This document shows positions 50,901-55,450 of a DNA stretch of 64,000 nt, piece by piece. The stretch is from Dendrolimus kikuchii (taxonomy: Eukaryota > Arthropoda > Insecta > Lepidoptera > Lasiocampidae), in NCBI GenBank assembly GCA_019925095.2, contig CM034402.1, positions 9,187,501-9,251,500 on the forward strand. The letters run 5' to 3'. The notes beneath the pieces were generated by a model. The model did no database searches. It saw only the letters and a list, made by a program, of their open reading frames with translations, and was not told where the DNA came from. Within the stretch, counting starts at the first letter, position 1. Each line of letters starts with the position of its first letter. Position numbers and translations under genes: made by a program.

Positions 50901-53900
50901 TGGAACATAAACGTCGTAATTGGTTTTATATTTTGGACAAATTTGATATATTTGTAATCTTGTTTAAAATTATATAGTCACATTGATTTTGGAACGTGAA
51001 TTAATTTAGATGGAATATATGTATTGAATTTGTGCATGCTTATGGTGGAATCTGTACGATATTTTATTTTGTATTATTATCACATTATTTATGCAACGTT
51101 CTGTTTATTGTGAATGTATATTGGTGTATTTATTTTTTAGCTGTTGAAGAATAAACATTTTCGGTATGTGAAATTTCCCGGATCGGTATCAACGGTCAGT
51201 TATTTTAACATTTTGCGTCATTTCTTGTGTGATTGTATGCATGACGCTTTGTGTTGTGCTCTAAATTTCAAACGTAACATACGCAGTAGTTCACGCAGTT
51301 AAGCTGACAAGTATTGTTATTTTTTTTTCAAAAAAATTATCTGAAACTTCGCTAAGCTTTACTAGTTTTTATTAATTTATAAATCTGCTAATTACAAACA
51401 TTGAGACAAATAATAAAATTAAATATTAAAATATATTTAAGTGAAAAAAAATAAAAATATATTTACAATAGTTTTTAACTAAAAAAAATTCGAGGTTGGC
51501 AACACTTCTGGTGTTACAAAAGTCCATAAGCGTCAGGGACTATTGTCTATCTGTGTTTTGGTAATGATAAGCTGTAATTGTGTGAACTAACTGTCTACGA
51601 AAATGCTTAAAATAAAGCACGGCCAATATTCATTCATAAATTCCAAAACACCGTGTTTATTTAAGCTTTATTTTGCCATTGAATAGTAGCGATCACAAAC
51701 ACTTGCTATATATAAAATACTGTAAAATAATCGTTGCTTTTATAAATAATACTTTTGATTACTTTATTTTTAATATATTAATATTTATTTTACTATTATA
51801 ATTTATAGCATTCCTATATATTAATTTATTTCTCATATTATGCACCACATTAAATATTAAAACTAAATTTAATAACATTTCTTCCAAATTACAAAGAACA
51901 ATAAGATAATAAAATAATATTTATAACTATAATAATATGGTATGTTATATCATGTAATTGTATTTTATTAATATAGAGATACTTTGATATTGTGTTAGTA
52001 AGTAGATTTATTCTAAGTAGGTGCAAATATAAGGTAGATGATGCACGCACTGGGATTTTCATACGCACATACATTGTCACTTTAAATTAACATTGGGTAG
52101 TAACACTGAAACTAGTCCCTTCCAGTGACTTATGTAGTTTGATGTAATATATTGTTACCAAAGAAACCGGTCTGGGAATCTTAGTGCGTGTCGTCCAGCT
52201 AAATCACGTATAATTAATCAATGTTAGAGGTAGGTCTGTGTGTAGACAAGCTGTATTTTTGCCAAGACTCATGAGTAATCGGTGTTTAGGCTGAAATAAT
52301 TAAGTGGCTTCAAAAGTAGCCTAAGTAGATTCATTCGTTACAGTTATGTAAAATTTAAAACCAAACCTCGAGGAAATATACCACTTATATTTGATTGAAT
52401 TTAGATGTTAAATGTGTACTTAGAAATTGTTGCTTTAAATTTTGTGCACGTACTATACTATAATAAATAATTTAAATGGAAAATTTTATTATTAACAGTA
52501 ATAAAAAGAGATGCGGTCTAAACTCTATTAACTACTACTAAAGTATTAATTGCTACCTATCGGTTGAATATACATTGGTGGATAATTATATATAATTTAA
52601 TTATAGTATTATTTGTAAGAAACAAATTTTATCCCAACATATGGCTATGTTCTTGCTTTTATTTAAAATGATGTGTCATGTTTGTTTGTCAGGTGGTGAG
52701 TTCGACTAACGGCGAGCTAGGTGCCGATGACCCGACGGCGGGCCACAGCAACACGCCGATTACGCAGCCGCACCACGAGGTCGATGTGGTAGACGACACC
52801 AAGTCAGTGTTCCAACTGTATGGATACCTTTTTATTTTCTCTCACTTATTTTTAGTTTAGTCGCTTGGGGTGACGGGCTTTTTAATCACAATGATCCATT
52901 CCACTAATCTTAATCGCTCATTCATTCACTCCATTCAGCAACTTAATCAGTCGTTCATTCATTCCATTCAGTAACGTAATCACTCATTCATCGTTACATT
53001 TTAAGTGTAATTTTTGTATACATGACCAGTCTGTATACGCAATCTTAGAAACTATGTAGTACAGAATCAGCAGTAGGTACAATCCAATATGTTGACAATT
53101 ATATTACCATTAATTATCATGGGCGTTTTACATACTCGCGAGAGCCCATTCTATACTTTCGTGTTCTCGCAAGATTGTGAAGAGCCATTTAGAAACAATT
53201 GATACGTAAAAAAATATTACGGCTAATTATTTTCTAATCTTGGATACTGTAGCTCAAGGTAAGTATACACGTAGGAAAAAAATGGATAAAATGTAAGACT
53301 GATGATATGAACATTTGAATAGAATATAACAATAAAAAAATATTCTTTTAACATTAGATCATTGGGAAAGAGGCCACGAATTCGTCAAGTCGAATTAGAG
53401 TCGAATTTTATCCGTGCAGGAACGGAGAAAGAATACAATTTCCTGCGGCCGGGCGGCCTGTCGTAAGAGGCGACAAAACAACCCACAGCCAGGTGGTAGG
53501 GCATTTGCCCGACTGGATGGCTACCACCCCTGGTGTAAAGTATGTCGCCATAACAACCTTGAGTTGTGTTCCGGCATTAGTGGCCAGGTCCCAGTGACCC
53601 TTAAGAGAGCAGCAGCACATTTGTAGCACCTTCGGTGTGATGGTAACCGCTATCCATCAAGTGGGCCGTCTGCCTGTCTGCTGAACTACTGCAATAAAAA
53701 AAAAAAACATTCAATTCTGTATATATGAAATAACTACTCATGATATTATAATCTTGTTGCCTCAAAGAACTGTTTTGTATGTTGCATAGCTCATTAGACC
53801 GCAGAAGTCCTAGGTTGGATTCCTGGCTTAATAAATTTCGTAAAACGAACTTTGTTGTTTACTATGGTCTGAGATCGGCCCTAAAGTTGTACATTACGTA

Positions 53901-54689
53901 TAACACGAGCATAGTTTGCTTTGCACCGTTTGTGCGTCCTAGCCAGTGTCCAGTGAACTTGTGAATATTTATGATTTTCAAGGAACTGGGCACGAGAAAA
54001 CCGAACCCATGTATGGAGCTCCTAAAGACACATGTCTCTAAACAGTGAGATTTTCAATACAAAATCACATATCTTGCTTAAAAACAAATATGTAATTACT
54101 ATTCATTTTTAAAATTAAACTGCATAACAAGACCGTAAATTTTCCTTCAAGTTCCCACCCCGGAAGTACATTATTTTTAATTGATTCAAATATTAAAAAA
54201 AACTATTCGTAGTCCAAAGACCAAGGTTATTACTTGTTGTGTTTTGCATGTAACTGAATAATAAATTTGTTTTTAAAGAAAATAGATACATTTTCACTTA
54301 ATTGATTTTGTATCTTAGTTTAAATGATATTTTCATAACAGACGCTATACGGAAAAGGGCTTACAATTATATTGGAAATGTATATTGTATTTTAAATATT
54401 TGAACTTATAATATTTACACTCAATCAAAATATTTTTGTTAAGAAAGACTTAATTTAGTATTTATTAAAATCGGCAGACTTACACGCGTCGTAGCCGCGG
54501 GGAAAACTCCAGTATATTAAATTTAATAGTATAATATTTTTTCTGTATTCCAATTGTTTGTAAAAATTTCAACAAATATGGCAAAAGGCAGACATTGTAA
54601 AATCGTCATGCAGGCAATCTGTCTATTCCAGGTGCTGCTGTTTCTTCAAGCGTAAAAAGAAGAAGTGTGCGGCTCGAGCGGGCAAGTGA
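5779..54689 (+). CDS. gish: Casein kinase 1 gamma (gilgamesh), spliced gene, 5' end outside window
   Basis: Membrane-anchored Ser/Thr kinase of the CK1 gamma family, which in animals acts at the plasma membrane in Wnt/LRP6 signalling and vesicle traffic. Joined exons: 5779-5933, 23991-24101, 27819-27982 (or 27333-27484), 30820-30934, 34809-34928, 37674-37822, 39381-39551, 45886-45963, 47388-47453, 49558-49704, (51141-51194 optional), 52693-52802, 54632-54689. All joins are in frame. The join gives 480 residues from the open 5' edge, or 466 from the first Met codon at 5822. Visible motifs are the GCGNFG loop, [33 protein letters not shown] and the tail [11 protein letters not shown]. The frame is open upstream of 5822 with a good acceptor at 5776-5778, so one or more N-terminal exons are missing. 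Family assignment rests on recognised CK1 gamma sequence from memory, not a search. Confidence 0.95.
6160..6705 (+). mobile_element. Decayed CR1/Jockey-type LINE 3' fragment
   Basis: Broken reading frames on + give [20 protein letters not shown], then [13 protein letters not shown], then [23 protein letters not shown] and [17 protein letters not shown], the recognisable end of the reverse-transcriptase ORF of insect CR1/Jockey elements. At least two stops and a frameshift are present. It ends with an A-rich tail near 6700. Confidence 0.8.
6744..6844 (+). mobile_element. Short retroelement 3' end with ATGT tail and 13-bp TSD
   Basis: About 100 bp containing TTCGTGCCTACCCCGCAAGG and ending in (ATGT)n. 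It is flanked by exact copies of ACCCATGATCTAG (6731-6743 and 6845-6857). The same end recurs at 10003-10069. This fits a heavily 5'-truncated LINE or SINE insertion. Confidence 0.8.
7890..7937. repeat. Hairpin
   Basis: Perfect 12-bp arms TTACAACGACTA (7900-7911) and TAGTCGTTGTAA (7919-7930), extended imperfectly by GGTATGT/ACATACC. Confidence 0.8.
8101..8330 (+). mobile_element. SINE-like element, family S1, 5' truncated
   Basis: Starts within the CCCACAGCC part and ends TCATGCAATAAAAAAAAAT. The internal TTTGTAGCACCTTTGGT and GGGCCGTCTGCCTGTC blocks are diagnostic. Confidence 0.8.
10003..10069 (+). mobile_element. Second copy of the ATGT-tailed retroelement end with 12-bp TSD
   Basis: Shares the TTCGTGCCTACCCCGCAAGG...GGCGTGAAGTTATGT core with 6744-6844 and is even shorter. 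Flanked by TATAAAGATTTC at 9991-10002 and 10070-10081. Confidence 0.8.
15103..15413 (+). mobile_element. Helitron-like element, candidate
   Basis: Start TCTATTAAATACTAATATTA, end GAAGCTGCGGGGAAATCCCT + AG, with TC and CTAG termini. Internal sequence differs from the other copies. Confidence 0.5.
15846..16159 (+). mobile_element. SINE-like element, family S1, near full length
   Basis: Runs from TATCGGTGCAGGAACGGAGA to TCCTGCAATAAAAAAAA, about 314 bp, with all family blocks present. Confidence 0.85.
16213..16756 (-). mobile_element. 5'-truncated non-LTR retrotransposon (RNase H to C-terminal part)
   Basis: On the minus strand a first part reads like RNase H ([10 protein letters not shown]...[14 protein letters not shown]). 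The following open frame (16600-16289) has a C-terminal zinc-binding-like motif ([18 protein letters not shown]), typical of LINE ORF2 ends that follow RNase H. The two parts are interrupted near 16610-16660. A 13-bp direct repeat, TAGATCAACACTC, flanks it (16200-16212 and 16757-16769) and the 3' end carries a GAA-rich tail. It is therefore a dead 5'-truncated insertion. Confidence 0.8.
19059..19294. mobile_element. hAT-like MITE
   Basis: Ends CATTGTTTCTTAAC and (reversed) CATCGTTTCTCCAC are inverted and of hAT type. Flanking 8-mers TTCTAGAT (19051-19058) and TTCTAGAA (19295-19302) fit an 8-bp TSD with one change. About 236 bp, no coding capacity. Confidence 0.6.
19460..19755 (+). mobile_element. 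tRNA-derived SINE (GCCCAGCAGTGGGAC type)
   Basis: Contains a tRNA B-box-like GGGTTCGAACCTGG (19506-19519) and a body ending GCCCAGCAGTGGGACATTTA and a TTATTATAATTAT tail, a 3' end very common in Lepidoptera. About 290 bp. Confidence 0.7.
20026..21310 (-). mobile_element. mariner (DD34D) transposon, inactivated
   Basis: About 1.28 kb with inverted ends (left AGGTTTGGGAAAAAG, right reading GGTTGGGGAAAAAG on the other strand) next to TA. This is the size and insertion site expected of mariner. The transposase lies on the minus strand inside it. The right end abuts the 3' end of a minus-strand tRNA-SINE (21311-21432). Confidence 0.9.
20195..21124 (-). pseudogene. mariner transposase pseudogene
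   Basis: Starts [16 protein letters not shown] at 21124 and runs through the helix-turn-helix part to the catalytic domain. The DDE-type residues are in place: [14 protein letters not shown] and [12 protein letters not shown], with 34 residues between the second and third Asp. It is broken by an in-frame stop after KKICHV (near 21028), a TGA after LICDSLL (near 20711) and a frameshift near 20260, after which the C-terminus continues in another frame (FDQKPQNF). Too damaged to be functional. Confidence 0.88.
21311..21432 (-). mobile_element. tRNA-derived SINE 3' part, same family as 19460-19755
   Basis: Minus-strand copy of the 3' half: CATAAATGGCCCACTGCTGA, GGGCCTCCCACTATA, CCGCCACGCTTGTCC and CGGCTTGGTAGGTTTGACAC. 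The mariner ends directly at its tail. Confidence 0.7.
21629..21682. repeat. 25-bp inverted repeat with one mismatch
   Basis: Arms 21629-21653 and 21658-21682 (ATATTTTTATACCGGTAGAT... and complement), four-base spacer TAAT. Confidence 0.85.
22870..23160 (+). mobile_element. SINE-like element, family S1, left arm of tail-to-tail pair
   Basis: Diverged copy running from ACGGAGAAAAAATAC to GGGCCGTCTGCCCGTCTGG. Its 3' tail meets the A/T tail of the next copy, which lies in the opposite orientation. Confidence 0.75.
23161..23400 (-). mobile_element. SINE-like element, family S1, right arm of tail-to-tail pair
   Basis: Begins with a T run and TATTGCAGGAGTTCAGCAGA and ends at ACCACCTGGC, missing the family's 5' third. 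It forms an inverted repeat of about 240 bp with the preceding copy. Confidence 0.85.
23991..24101 (+). CDS. gish: gish exon 2: VAIK lysine segment
   Basis: Acceptor ATTTTTTGCAG, donor CACACG|GTAAGT. The first codon is completed by the G from exon 1. It encodes [18 protein letters not shown] and then the [14 protein letters not shown] stretch, that is beta2-beta3 with the ATP-anchoring Lys of VAIK, followed by the alphaC region. Length 111 nt, entering and leaving in phase 1. It lies 18 kb after exon 1 and 590 bp after an inverted SINE pair. Confidence 0.95.
24309..24338. repeat. 30-bp perfect AT-rich palindrome
   Basis: ATTATACATACATAA followed by its exact complement, no spacer, in intron 2 about 210 nt after exon 2. 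Confidence 0.9.
25828..26331 (+). mobile_element. Non-autonomous Helitron-like element
   Basis: Start TCTATACATATCG, end GGGTACCGCTAG|T. Its 5' half is the reverse-orientation counterpart of 41008-41323 (shared AAAAACCGAGTCAG, GAAACGACTGGACCGATT and TGGTGGTAGCTTATATCCCT). Its 3' half matches 32172-32379. Confidence 0.65.
26478..26575 (+). repeat. tRNA-SINE-like head
   Basis: Carries GAGTTCGAATCTGGCC, a B-box-like motif, followed by CACTCAGGCAGTTTCT as in the other tRNA-derived SINEs of the window. Confidence 0.45.
26609..26689 (+). mobile_element. SINE-like family S1, 3' end only
   Basis: Only the last ~80 bp: TGTCCATAGGCGATGGTAAC through CTCCTGCAATAAAAAAAAA. Confidence 0.75.
27333..27484 (+). 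CDS. gish: gish alternative exon 3a (first of a tandem duplicate pair)
   Basis: Reads [20 protein letters not shown] followed by [20 protein letters not shown] and [11 protein letters not shown]. This is the beta4-beta5/hinge/alphaD/alphaE segment of the CK1 domain. Acceptor TTTGCTCAG has a weak pyrimidine tract but a good CTAAT branch-like site about 20 nt upstream. The donor is CTC|GTAAGT. Length 152 nt (2 modulo 3), entering in phase 1 and leaving in phase 0, exactly as exon 3b. Differences from 3b include K/E, L/F, T/P, GR/K, VH/DL and R/S, and 3a lacks the APTTA lead-in. The [11 protein letters not shown] wording is what I remember for the fly gish protein. No stop or frameshift, so it looks like a live alternative exon rather than a relic. 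Confidence 0.85.
27485..27818 (+). other. Intron between exons 3a and 3b (334 nt)
   Basis: Short spacer with GTAAGT at its 5' end and a strong pyrimidine tract before the TATAG of exon 3b. It contains no repeat. It is the most likely place for cis-signals controlling choice between 3a and 3b. Confidence 0.7.
27819..27982 (+). CDS. gish: gish alternative exon 3b (second of a tandem duplicate pair)
   Basis: Reads [20 protein letters not shown], then [20 protein letters not shown] and [15 protein letters not shown], closest to the usual animal CK1 gamma sequence (FGPCGKYNA...DLFDLC). A long C/T-rich tract precedes acceptor TTCTATAG, and the donor is TTG|GTAAGT, so its splice signals look stronger than those of 3a. 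Length 164 nt (2 modulo 3). The intron separating 3a from 3b is 334 nt, enough for normal splicing, so exclusivity would have to be enforced by frame (double inclusion shifts frame) or by regulators. Confidence 0.93.
27983..30819 (+). other. gish intron 3
   Basis: AT-rich. About 28085-28215 is a GC-richer block of unknown origin. A partial Helitron-like 3' end lies at 29519-29665 (- strand, CTAG at 29519-29522), and a longer minus-strand element at 29929-30395. Nothing else recognised. Confidence 0.65.
29929..30395 (-). mobile_element. Helitron-like element, GCATATCCTAG subfamily
   Basis: On the minus strand it runs from ATAGATTATATAAACGATGG to CGAAGTCGCGGACATATCCT. It matches 44958-45411 over most of its length. 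Confidence 0.55.
30820..30934 (+). CDS. gish: gish exon 4: catalytic loop
   Basis: Acceptor GTTTTACAG, donor ATTG|GTAAGT. Encodes [20 protein letters not shown] and then [18 protein letters not shown]. The YRDVKPEN motif is the HRD-type catalytic loop with the catalytic Asp, the Lys two residues on, and the Mg-binding Asn. The last G is completed by the next exon to give the Asp of DFG. A SINE-like repeat begins about 40 nt after the donor. Confidence 0.95.
30976..31268 (+). mobile_element. SINE-like element, family S1, beside exon 4
   Basis: Complete at the 5' end (TTTTATCCGTGCAGGAACGG). It has an internal deletion around the TACCACCCCTGGTCTAG part and ends in AATAAATAAAAAA. It starts about 40 nt after the exon 4 donor. 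Confidence 0.8.
32172..32379 (+). mobile_element. Non-autonomous Helitron-like element
   Basis: TC start (TCTATACTAATATTATAAAG) and end GGGCACAGCTAG|T. Its 3' half (ATCACGCTAAGACCAATAAG, AAAATCGGAGGGTTTTG) matches the end of 25828-26331. Confidence 0.65.
33411..33660 (+). mobile_element. SINE-like element, family S1
   Basis: Begins near ACGAACGGAGAAAGAATACA, has the same internal deletion type as 30976-31268, and ends at GTCTGCCTGTCTG without a clear A tail. Confidence 0.75.
33906..34255 (-). mobile_element. Non-autonomous Helitron-like element
   Basis: On the minus strand it starts TCTATACTAATGTTATAAAG and ends GACAACGTCTGCTGGTACCG followed by CTAG. A related copy in opposite orientation is at 38604-38927. 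Confidence 0.65.
34809..34928 (+). CDS. gish: gish exon 5: DFG and CK1 activation segment
   Basis: Acceptor TTGTTTTCAG, donor AAAG|GTAATG. Together with the last base of exon 4 it encodes [20 protein letters not shown] and then [20 protein letters not shown]. The [11 protein letters not shown] sequence is the CK1-specific replacement of the usual APE motif. Entry in phase 1 and exit in phase 1; 120 nt. Confidence 0.95.
35105..35270 (+). mobile_element. Decayed RTE-like RT tail
   Basis: Broken frame with [11 protein letters not shown], then a stop, then [20 protein letters not shown]. It resembles the extreme C-terminal end of RTE-type polyproteins. Very short and degenerate. Confidence 0.4.
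35296..35440 (+). repeat. tRNA-derived SINE fragment
   Basis: TAGCGTAGTGGATAAGGCAC resembles a tRNA 5' half. The body TCTAATGTGCATATTGTTGC matches the TGTGCATATTGTTACAATTA of 19460-19755. Confidence 0.5.
36115..36545 (+). repeat. Unnamed dispersed repeat, copy 1
   Basis: Shares CGGAACAGAGCTAAGAATGC, TTCAATATAGATTATT and GAGTTGTGTAAAACTG in order with 44020-44235. Contains an A/G-rich low-complexity insertion near 36300-36440. Confidence 0.55.
37674..37822 (+). CDS. gish: gish exon 6: C-lobe, alphaF region
   Basis: Acceptor TCTATTTCCAG, donor ATCGAG|GTAAGT. Encodes [40 protein letters not shown] and [10 protein letters not shown]. The RRDDLEALG stretch carries the CK1 alphaF region, and [12 protein letters not shown] contains the basic segment shared by CK1 proteins. 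149 nt, leaving in phase 0. Confidence 0.95.
38604..38927 (+). mobile_element. Non-autonomous Helitron-like element
   Basis: Shares AAGAGGAAAGATTTGTATTT, GTAGGTGGCGCTGGAATCGG and GACAACGTCTGCCAGAACCG + CTAG with 33906-34255 reversed. The 5' terminus is degenerate. Confidence 0.6.
39010..39330. repeat. GC-rich repeat-like block upstream of exon 7
   Basis: Strikingly GC-rich for this intron, open in several frames but without a recognisable domain, and ending CTTCCCCCTGCGTTAA. The same ending closes the 32830-33130 block. Probably a transposon fragment of unknown class. Confidence 0.4.
39381..39551 (+). CDS. gish: gish exon 7: end of kinase domain
   Basis: Acceptor ATGGTTGCAG, donor ACAATG|GTAAAT. 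Encodes [40 protein letters not shown] and [17 protein letters not shown], the last helices of the CK1 fold up to the conserved DW. It is markedly GC-rich compared with its AT-rich introns. A GC-rich repeat-like block lies just upstream (39010-39330). 171 nt, phase 0 at both ends. Confidence 0.95.
39880..39931. repeat. Imperfect hairpin
   Basis: ATAAAAGAGTGAATGAGTAATAA-type arm and a reversed TTATTATTCATTCATTCGCT...TTTTAT arm, differing by a short indel. Confidence 0.65.
41008..41323 (-). mobile_element. Non-autonomous Helitron-like element
   Basis: On the minus strand it starts TCTATACATATAATAAATC and ends GAAGTCGCGGGCACCAGCTAG-like. High similarity to the 5' half of 25828-26331. Confidence 0.65.
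41403..41481. repeat. Foldback followed by a direct copy
   Basis: Perfect 18-bp arms AATAACAGTCTGTCTATT (41403-41420) and complement (41438-41455), then a third, direct copy at 41456-41479 that matches 23 of 24 bases of 41406-41429. Confidence 0.85.
41790..41900 (+). repeat. S1-related decayed repeat end
   Basis: CTAGTGTTCCAAACGTCTGC, then GGCGACGGTAAGCG...GTGTGCCTGTTTGCTATC and an A-rich tail are a diverged version of the S1 3' half. Confidence 0.45.
43008..43144. repeat. Composite palindrome within M1-like sequence
   Basis: Inner perfect 28-bp arms (43062-43089 and 43094-43121, loop CTAT) and outer perfect 22-bp arms (43008-43029 and 43123-43144). The left side carries 32 extra bases between arms where the right side has one. 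M1-type sequence (GTAAGATATAGAAACCGGTC) continues to about 43200. Confidence 0.85.
44020..44235 (+). repeat. Unnamed dispersed repeat, copy 2
   Basis: CGAACAGAGCTAAAAATGC, TTCAACATAGATTATT and AAGTTGTGTAAAACTG in the same order and orientation as 36115-36545, without the low-complexity insertion. Confidence 0.55.
44958..45411 (+). mobile_element. Helitron-like element, GCATATCCTAG subfamily
   Basis: Starts near ATAGACTAAATAATGGAGAA and ends CGCGAGCATATCCTAG. It contains repeated TCCC(G)CG(A/G)G blocks and GATTCACGTAAAAAC. The opposite-orientation relative is 29929-30395. Confidence 0.55.
45886..45963 (+). CDS. gish: gish exon 8: start of C-terminal tail
   Basis: Acceptor ATATTTTCAG, donor CATAAG|GTAAAT. 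Encodes [20 protein letters not shown] followed by NQPFHK. STPVGS is the sequence that follows the kinase domain in CK1 gamma proteins. 78 nt, phase 0 at both ends, so it could be skipped without a frameshift. Confidence 0.9.
45964..47387 (+). other. gish intron 8
   Basis: Contains a minus-strand decayed SINE-related block (46045-46200) resembling that at 50190-50350. The rest is AT-rich with nothing recognised. Confidence 0.55.
46045..46200 (-). repeat. S1-related decayed repeat, subfamily with 50190-50350
   Basis: Minus-strand block with CACCTGATGGCAAGTGGTTA...CATTTTCAACCCCAGAGG and ...AAAGGAATTTTTTAAAAACC. The same order occurs at 50190-50350. Confidence 0.45.
47388..47453 (+). CDS. gish: gish exon 9: acidic 22-residue tail exon, probably optional
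   Basis: Acceptor GACGCAG after a T-rich tract. It encodes [20 protein letters not shown] plus EE, a short acidic helix-like peptide. The donor GAG|GTTTGG is far from consensus. At 66 nt with phase 0 at both ends, skipping keeps frame. The peptide is absent from the fly and human tails as I remember them, so it may be lineage-specific or alternatively spliced. Confidence 0.75.
47454..49557 (+). other. gish intron 9
   Basis: Mostly AT-rich unique-looking DNA. 49015-49260 is a decayed SINE-like repeat sharing the AATAAATTTCGTAAA...TTTACTATGGTCTG stretch with 53780-53960. Confidence 0.55.
49015..49260 (+). repeat. Decayed SINE family S2
   Basis: TTTCTGGCATAATAAATTTC, then TTTACTATGGTCTG and CATAACACAAGCGTAACTTG recur at 53780-53960. 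Confidence 0.5.
49558..49704 (+). CDS. gish: gish exon 10: tail with conserved [11 protein letters not shown]
   Basis: Acceptor CTGTCCTCAG. It encodes [40 protein letters not shown] and PADRHGSVQ. The [12 protein letters not shown] sequence is a hallmark of CK1 gamma tails. The donor CAG|GTTTGT is non-consensus. 147 nt, phase 0 at both ends, GC-rich. A MITE begins about 15 nt after the donor. Confidence 0.92.
49718..49859. mobile_element. MITE family M1, beside exon 10
   Basis: Ends AATGGCCAGTTCCTATATCT and (reversed) TTATGGCTGGTTCCTATATC, about 142 bp. Begins about 15 nt downstream of the exon 10 splice donor. Confidence 0.75.
50190..50350 (-). repeat. S1-related decayed repeat, subfamily with 46045-46200
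   Basis: Shares the GAGTTACCGTCACTTATGAA...GCAACACCAGAG...GAAGGAATTTCATG layout with 46045-46200. Confidence 0.45.
51141..51194 (+). CDS. Candidate 18-residue cassette exon in gish tail
   Basis: A 54-nt stretch flanked by a TATTTTTTAG acceptor and an ACG|GTCAGT donor, open in the phase required by exons 10 and 12. It would add [18 protein letters not shown], a basic peptide, between HGSVQ and VVSSTNGE. I do not recognise the peptide, so the call rests only on frame, length and splice signals. A chance open stretch of this size is possible. RNA evidence would settle it. Confidence 0.45.
51495..51590 (+). repeat. S1-related decayed repeat end
   Basis: GCAACACTTCTGGTGTTACA, AAAGTCCATAAGCG and CTATCTGTGTTTTGG follow the order of the S1 3' half. 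Confidence 0.4.
52693..52802 (+). CDS. gish: gish exon 12: conserved tail VSSTNGE...VVDDTK
   Basis: Acceptor TTTGTTTGTCAG. It encodes [20 protein letters not shown] and [17 protein letters not shown]. The donor AA|GTCAGT splits the final Lys codon. Continuing without splicing would replace the palmitoylation motif with a hydrophobic tail and a stop at 52858-52860, which I regard as intron read-through rather than a real end. 110 nt. Confidence 0.93.
53406..53707 (+). mobile_element. SINE-like element, family S1, near full length
   Basis: About 300 bp from TTTTATCCGTGCAGGAACGG to an A-rich tail. It is the cleanest copy in the window and a good seed for a family consensus. A short gap lies near CACCTTCGGTGTGATGG. 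Confidence 0.85.
53780..53960 (+). repeat. Decayed SINE family S2
   Basis: Starts with tRNA-like CTCATTAGACCGCAGAAGTC and GGTTGGATTCCTGGC, then shares AATAAATTTCGTAAA and TTTACTATGGTCTG with 49015-49260. Confidence 0.5.
54632..54689 (+). CDS. gish: gish last exon: [11 protein letters not shown] membrane anchor and stop
   Basis: Acceptor GTCTATTCCAG. Its first G completes the Lys codon, then [18 protein letters not shown] and TGA. The Cys cluster followed by a polybasic run is the palmitoylated C-terminal signal that holds CK1 gamma at membranes. The extra Cys after the basic run and the ARAGK end vary between species. Confidence 0.95.
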
Positions 54690-54970
54690 CGCGTGTGTGT
54701 CACGTGACATGACTATACGCGCACGCCGCACACACGCCACGCCTACAACCATGCCCGCAATGCCCGCGAAACCCGCAATGCCCGTGATACCCGCCATACC
54801 CGCAATACCCGCCGCGCTCGATACGCCCGCGATGCCCATGCGCGCCTACATCACACCGCGATACATTACCGACGCCTTTGAATCGACTAACTACTACTAT
54901 GAAAAAAAAACATTATACAAATCTCTTATTGCAATTTATTTCATAAACGATGCTCGGAATCAATAAGCTT
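54690..54970 (+). other. gish 3' UTR start with GC-rich 9-bp minisatellite
   Basis: Directly after the stop codon comes a CACGTGACATG region and then, at about 54750-54845, an imperfect 9-bp repeat of the form ATGCCCGCA/ATACCCGCC. It is open in both directions (PAM/PAI repeats on +, GIAG repeats on -) because of its periodicity. The + frame differs from that of the kinase tail. I see no clear AATAAA close downstream, so the polyadenylation site is unresolved. Confidence 0.6.
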
Positions 54971-55044
54971 TAATTTGTGTCGATTTATTTATTTTGAGTC
55001 GATCATTAGTAAAGGCAAAGCATCGTAAGTTGCAGTACTTGTGC

Positions 55045-55145
55045 TCTTGATATGGCTCGTTGGTATAGAGTGGGATTTTACGGCTAATATCTGCTGTCTT
55101 CGGTTCGGTCTCTGGCATAGAATGTATTGTCAGACTGACATAGGG
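55045..55145 (+). repeat. tRNA-SINE-like head
   Basis: TGGCTCGTTGGTATAGAGTG looks like a tRNA A-box region, followed by TTCGGTTCGGTCTCTGGCAT at B-box spacing. Too diverged for a functional tRNA. Confidence 0.4.
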
Positions 55146-55450
55146 CGCGTTCCACTAAGCACTCAGATGCTAACATTTGCTTGCGAGTGTTACAATCATA
55201 AACTCAAGTGGAAATAGGTCATGGGATATTAATGTCGCTAATGAAATACACAAATGTCATTGGTTGACTTAAAAACTGCGCCTTTTTTCAAAATAAGTCC
55301 ACTTCAACCCTCTTCTTCAGATGGATCGTCGTGAGCGAAAATTATGACATCTATAATGAATTTTTTTCCGGGACCAGAACTATCGTGGTCGTAATGGTGG
55401 AGCGGTTGAAGGATTATTTTGGGCATTGTAAGTGACTAGTGGAACGCACT
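55143..55450. mobile_element. MITE with GCGTTCCACTA inverted ends
   Basis: Left end GGGCGCGTTCCACTA, right end TAGTGGAACGCACTA, about 308 bp apart. No coding capacity. Superfamily not assigned. Confidence 0.5.

Larger units (their letters stand above)
49705..52692 (+). other. gish intron 10, with candidate cassette exon inside
   Basis: A MITE (49718-49859) lies next to the exon 10 donor, then a SINE-related block (50190-50350, -), a repeat with TTTGACTGTCAACTATCCGA (about 50480-50670; related copy near 8560-8850), the 54-nt candidate exon (51141-51194) and a SINE-like remnant (51495-51590). 51600-52690 is AT-rich with nothing recognised. Confidence 0.6.
52803..54631 (+). other. gish last intron
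   Basis: Begins with a CATTCA-rich low-complexity patch (about 52917-53000), then a near-complete SINE-like element (53406-53707) and a decayed SINE (53780-53960). The remaining 650 nt is AT-rich. Confidence 0.65.

Noticed and set aside
52803..52860. Alternative hydrophobic C-terminus ([10 protein letters not shown]...)
   Set aside because: It is intron read-through past a good GTCAGT donor; the conserved [11 protein letters not shown] exon joins in frame.
52917..53000. Possible CRISPR-like or ordered array (CATTCA repeats)
   Set aside because: Simple low-complexity slippage without regular spacers, in a eukaryotic intron.
54606..54839. 77-codon - frame with GIAG repeats
   Set aside because: It is the antisense shadow of the same minisatellite and overlaps the last coding exon.
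54667..54966. 99-codon + frame with PAM/PAI repeats
   Set aside because: It begins at a GTG inside the last gish exon in a different frame, and its openness comes from a 9-bp repeat in the 3' UTR.
55045..55110. Possible tRNA gene
   Set aside because: A-box- and B-box-like motifs are present but the arms do not pair well; better read as a tRNA-derived SINE head.
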